NCBI GenBank assembly: GCA_038251625.1
Contig: JBBSBE010000100.1
Span: forward strand, 1 to 14,427
Direction of reading: 5' to 3'
DNA from: JBBQXK01 sp038251625
GTDB taxonomy: Bacteria > Pseudomonadota > Alphaproteobacteria > Rhodobacterales > Rhodobacteraceae
DNA: 14,427 nt
Both the position numbers and the translations under genes were made by a program. Of the stretch, positions 13,929-14,427 are shown in pieces; the first letter of the stretch is position 1, and each line of letters opens with the position of its first letter. The notes below the pieces were generated by a model. That model was not told the origin of the DNA. It made no database searches and worked only from the letters and a program-made list of their open reading frames with translations.

Positions 13929-14024
13929 CAGACTGACCCAAGGCCTGACTGACCCAGGACCTGACTGCCCCAAGACCTGACTGCCCGAAGACCTGCCTGC
14001 ACCACGACCTGACTGTGCCAAGAA
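13929..14024. repeat. Six-unit 16-bp tandem repeat upstream of the BrnA-like gene
   Basis: Six consecutive 16-bp units start at 13929, 13945, 13961, 13977, 13993 and 14009. The consensus is CTGACTGCCCCAAGAC with up to about five changes per unit; units 3 and 4 differ by one base. The period is not a multiple of three, so this is not protein repeat DNA. The array ends 10 bp before the ATG at 14035 and occupies the leader or promoter of the downstream gene. The rest of the 276-bp gap holds the 6-bp inverted repeat (13869-13887) and no gene I can support. Confidence 0.85.
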
Positions 14025-14034
14025 AGCGAGCGCC

Positions 14035-14427
14035 ATGACCCGCCCCTCCCTGCCGAAACAACCGCCCGCCGCGCATTACCATTATCTGGCCGAAACGCTG
14101 CGCGACCTTGAGGGGGCGCTGCGGCATGGCCTGACGGGCAGCGGGTTCATCCCCGAAGACTGGCGCGCCGTGGCAGAGCGCGAGGCGGTGCCGGAGAAGG
14201 AAAAGCTGACCCTGCGGGTGGATGCCGATGTGCTGCGGTTTTTCCGGCTGATGGGGCGGGGATATCTGACGCAGATGAACGCGGTACTGCGCGCCTTCAT
14301 GCATGCGCGGCTGGCAGGCGTGGTGCCGGGACCGGAGAAGGTGGGTTATGAACCGCTGCCGATGGAGCGGTATCTGCTGGAATCCTACGCCATCATCGAC
14401 GCAATGAAGAAACGCAATGTCCGTGCC
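14035..14427 (+). CDS. BrnA-like antitoxin family protein (truncated by window end)
   Basis: The frame is open for 131 codons to the window edge with no stop. Residues 58-95 match the C-terminal part of BrnA antitoxins: a beta-strand LTLRVDADVL, then FFRLMGRGYLTQMNAVLRAFM, a ribbon-helix-helix-type DNA-binding region. The N-terminal part (HYHYLAETLRDLE, IPEDWRAVAER) resembles the longer Rhodobacterales members. BrnA neutralises the RNase toxin BrnT and represses the brnTA promoter, but brnT normally lies just upstream, and no BrnT frame exists in the 276 bp before this gene. It may be an orphan regulator. A 32-residue extension after the BrnA region (from Gly99) is unlike short antitoxins. 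The ATG has only a weak GCGAG before it. Confidence 0.72.
   Translation, partial: MTRPSLPKQPPAAHYHYLAETLRDLEGALRHGLTGSGFIPEDWRAVAEREAVPEKEKLTLRVDADVLRFFRLMGRGYLTQMNAVLRAFMHARLAGVVPGPEKVGYEPLPMERYLLESYAIIDAMKKRNVRA

Noticed and set aside
13759..14034. A brnT toxin gene or small peptide in the gap before the BrnA-like gene
   Set aside because: No frame with BrnT motifs; the region is repeats, and the 16-bp period rules out a protein repeat.

Overview
The window looks like an ordinary chromosomal segment from an alphaproteobacterium of the Rhodobacterales (Rhodobacter/Paracoccus/Gemmobacter type). GC content is high and third codon positions are almost all G or C, so long spurious frames appear opposite real genes. 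The protein repertoire fits this group: a TIGR03862-type flavoprotein, HspQ, LolA, a BrnA-like antitoxin and a short SLT-type lipoprotein. This is inferred from reading the sequence, not from a database search. I see no tRNA or rRNA genes, IS elements, prophage or CRISPR array.

Layout. 1-3.6 kb: the tail of an unidentified gene, an HI0933-like flavoprotein (minus), a divergent small HNH protein, and an Old Yellow Enzyme/trimethylamine-dehydrogenase-like Fe-S flavoprotein with its own promoter. A repeat-like terminator region at 3.65-3.70 kb closes that gene. 3.7-6.1 kb: a membrane-anchored glutamate-synthase-domain protein and an RluA pseudouridine synthase, both minus. 6.2-8.5 kb: a VOC/glyoxalase-fold protein, a long imperfect inverted repeat, and a minus-strand pair of thiolase followed by a free methionine-(R)-sulfoxide reductase (GAF), with overlapping stop and start. 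8.5-9.3 kb: a STAS anti-sigma-factor antagonist overlapping a GHKL ATPase, a compact partner-switching pair. 9.34-9.55 kb: an intergenic region with a nested, G-U-rich stem structure that could be a structured RNA. 9.6-11.2 kb: a gamma-glutamyltransferase-family Ntn hydrolase. 11.2-13.8 kb: hspQ, an AEC-family permease, a lytic-transglycosylase-like lipoprotein and lolA. 13.8-14.4 kb: a non-coding leader with six 16-bp tandem repeats, then a BrnA-like protein cut by the window edge.

Most genes are housekeeping or metabolic and are not one pathway. The clear functional couplings are STAS with the ATPase (partner switching), thiolase with fRMsr (co-transcribed), and HspQ, LolA and the lipoprotein only loosely as envelope or proteostasis genes. 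Several candidate promoters share one layout: a TTGxxx-like -35, a 16-17 bp spacer, a TAGCAT-like -10, and a short leader to the start codon.

I found no obvious multi-gene novel system. The parts most worth a second look are non-coding: the nested stem structure at 9419-9506, the tandem-repeat leader at 13929-14024, and the inverted-repeat elements between convergent genes at 3652-3702 and 6685-6785.
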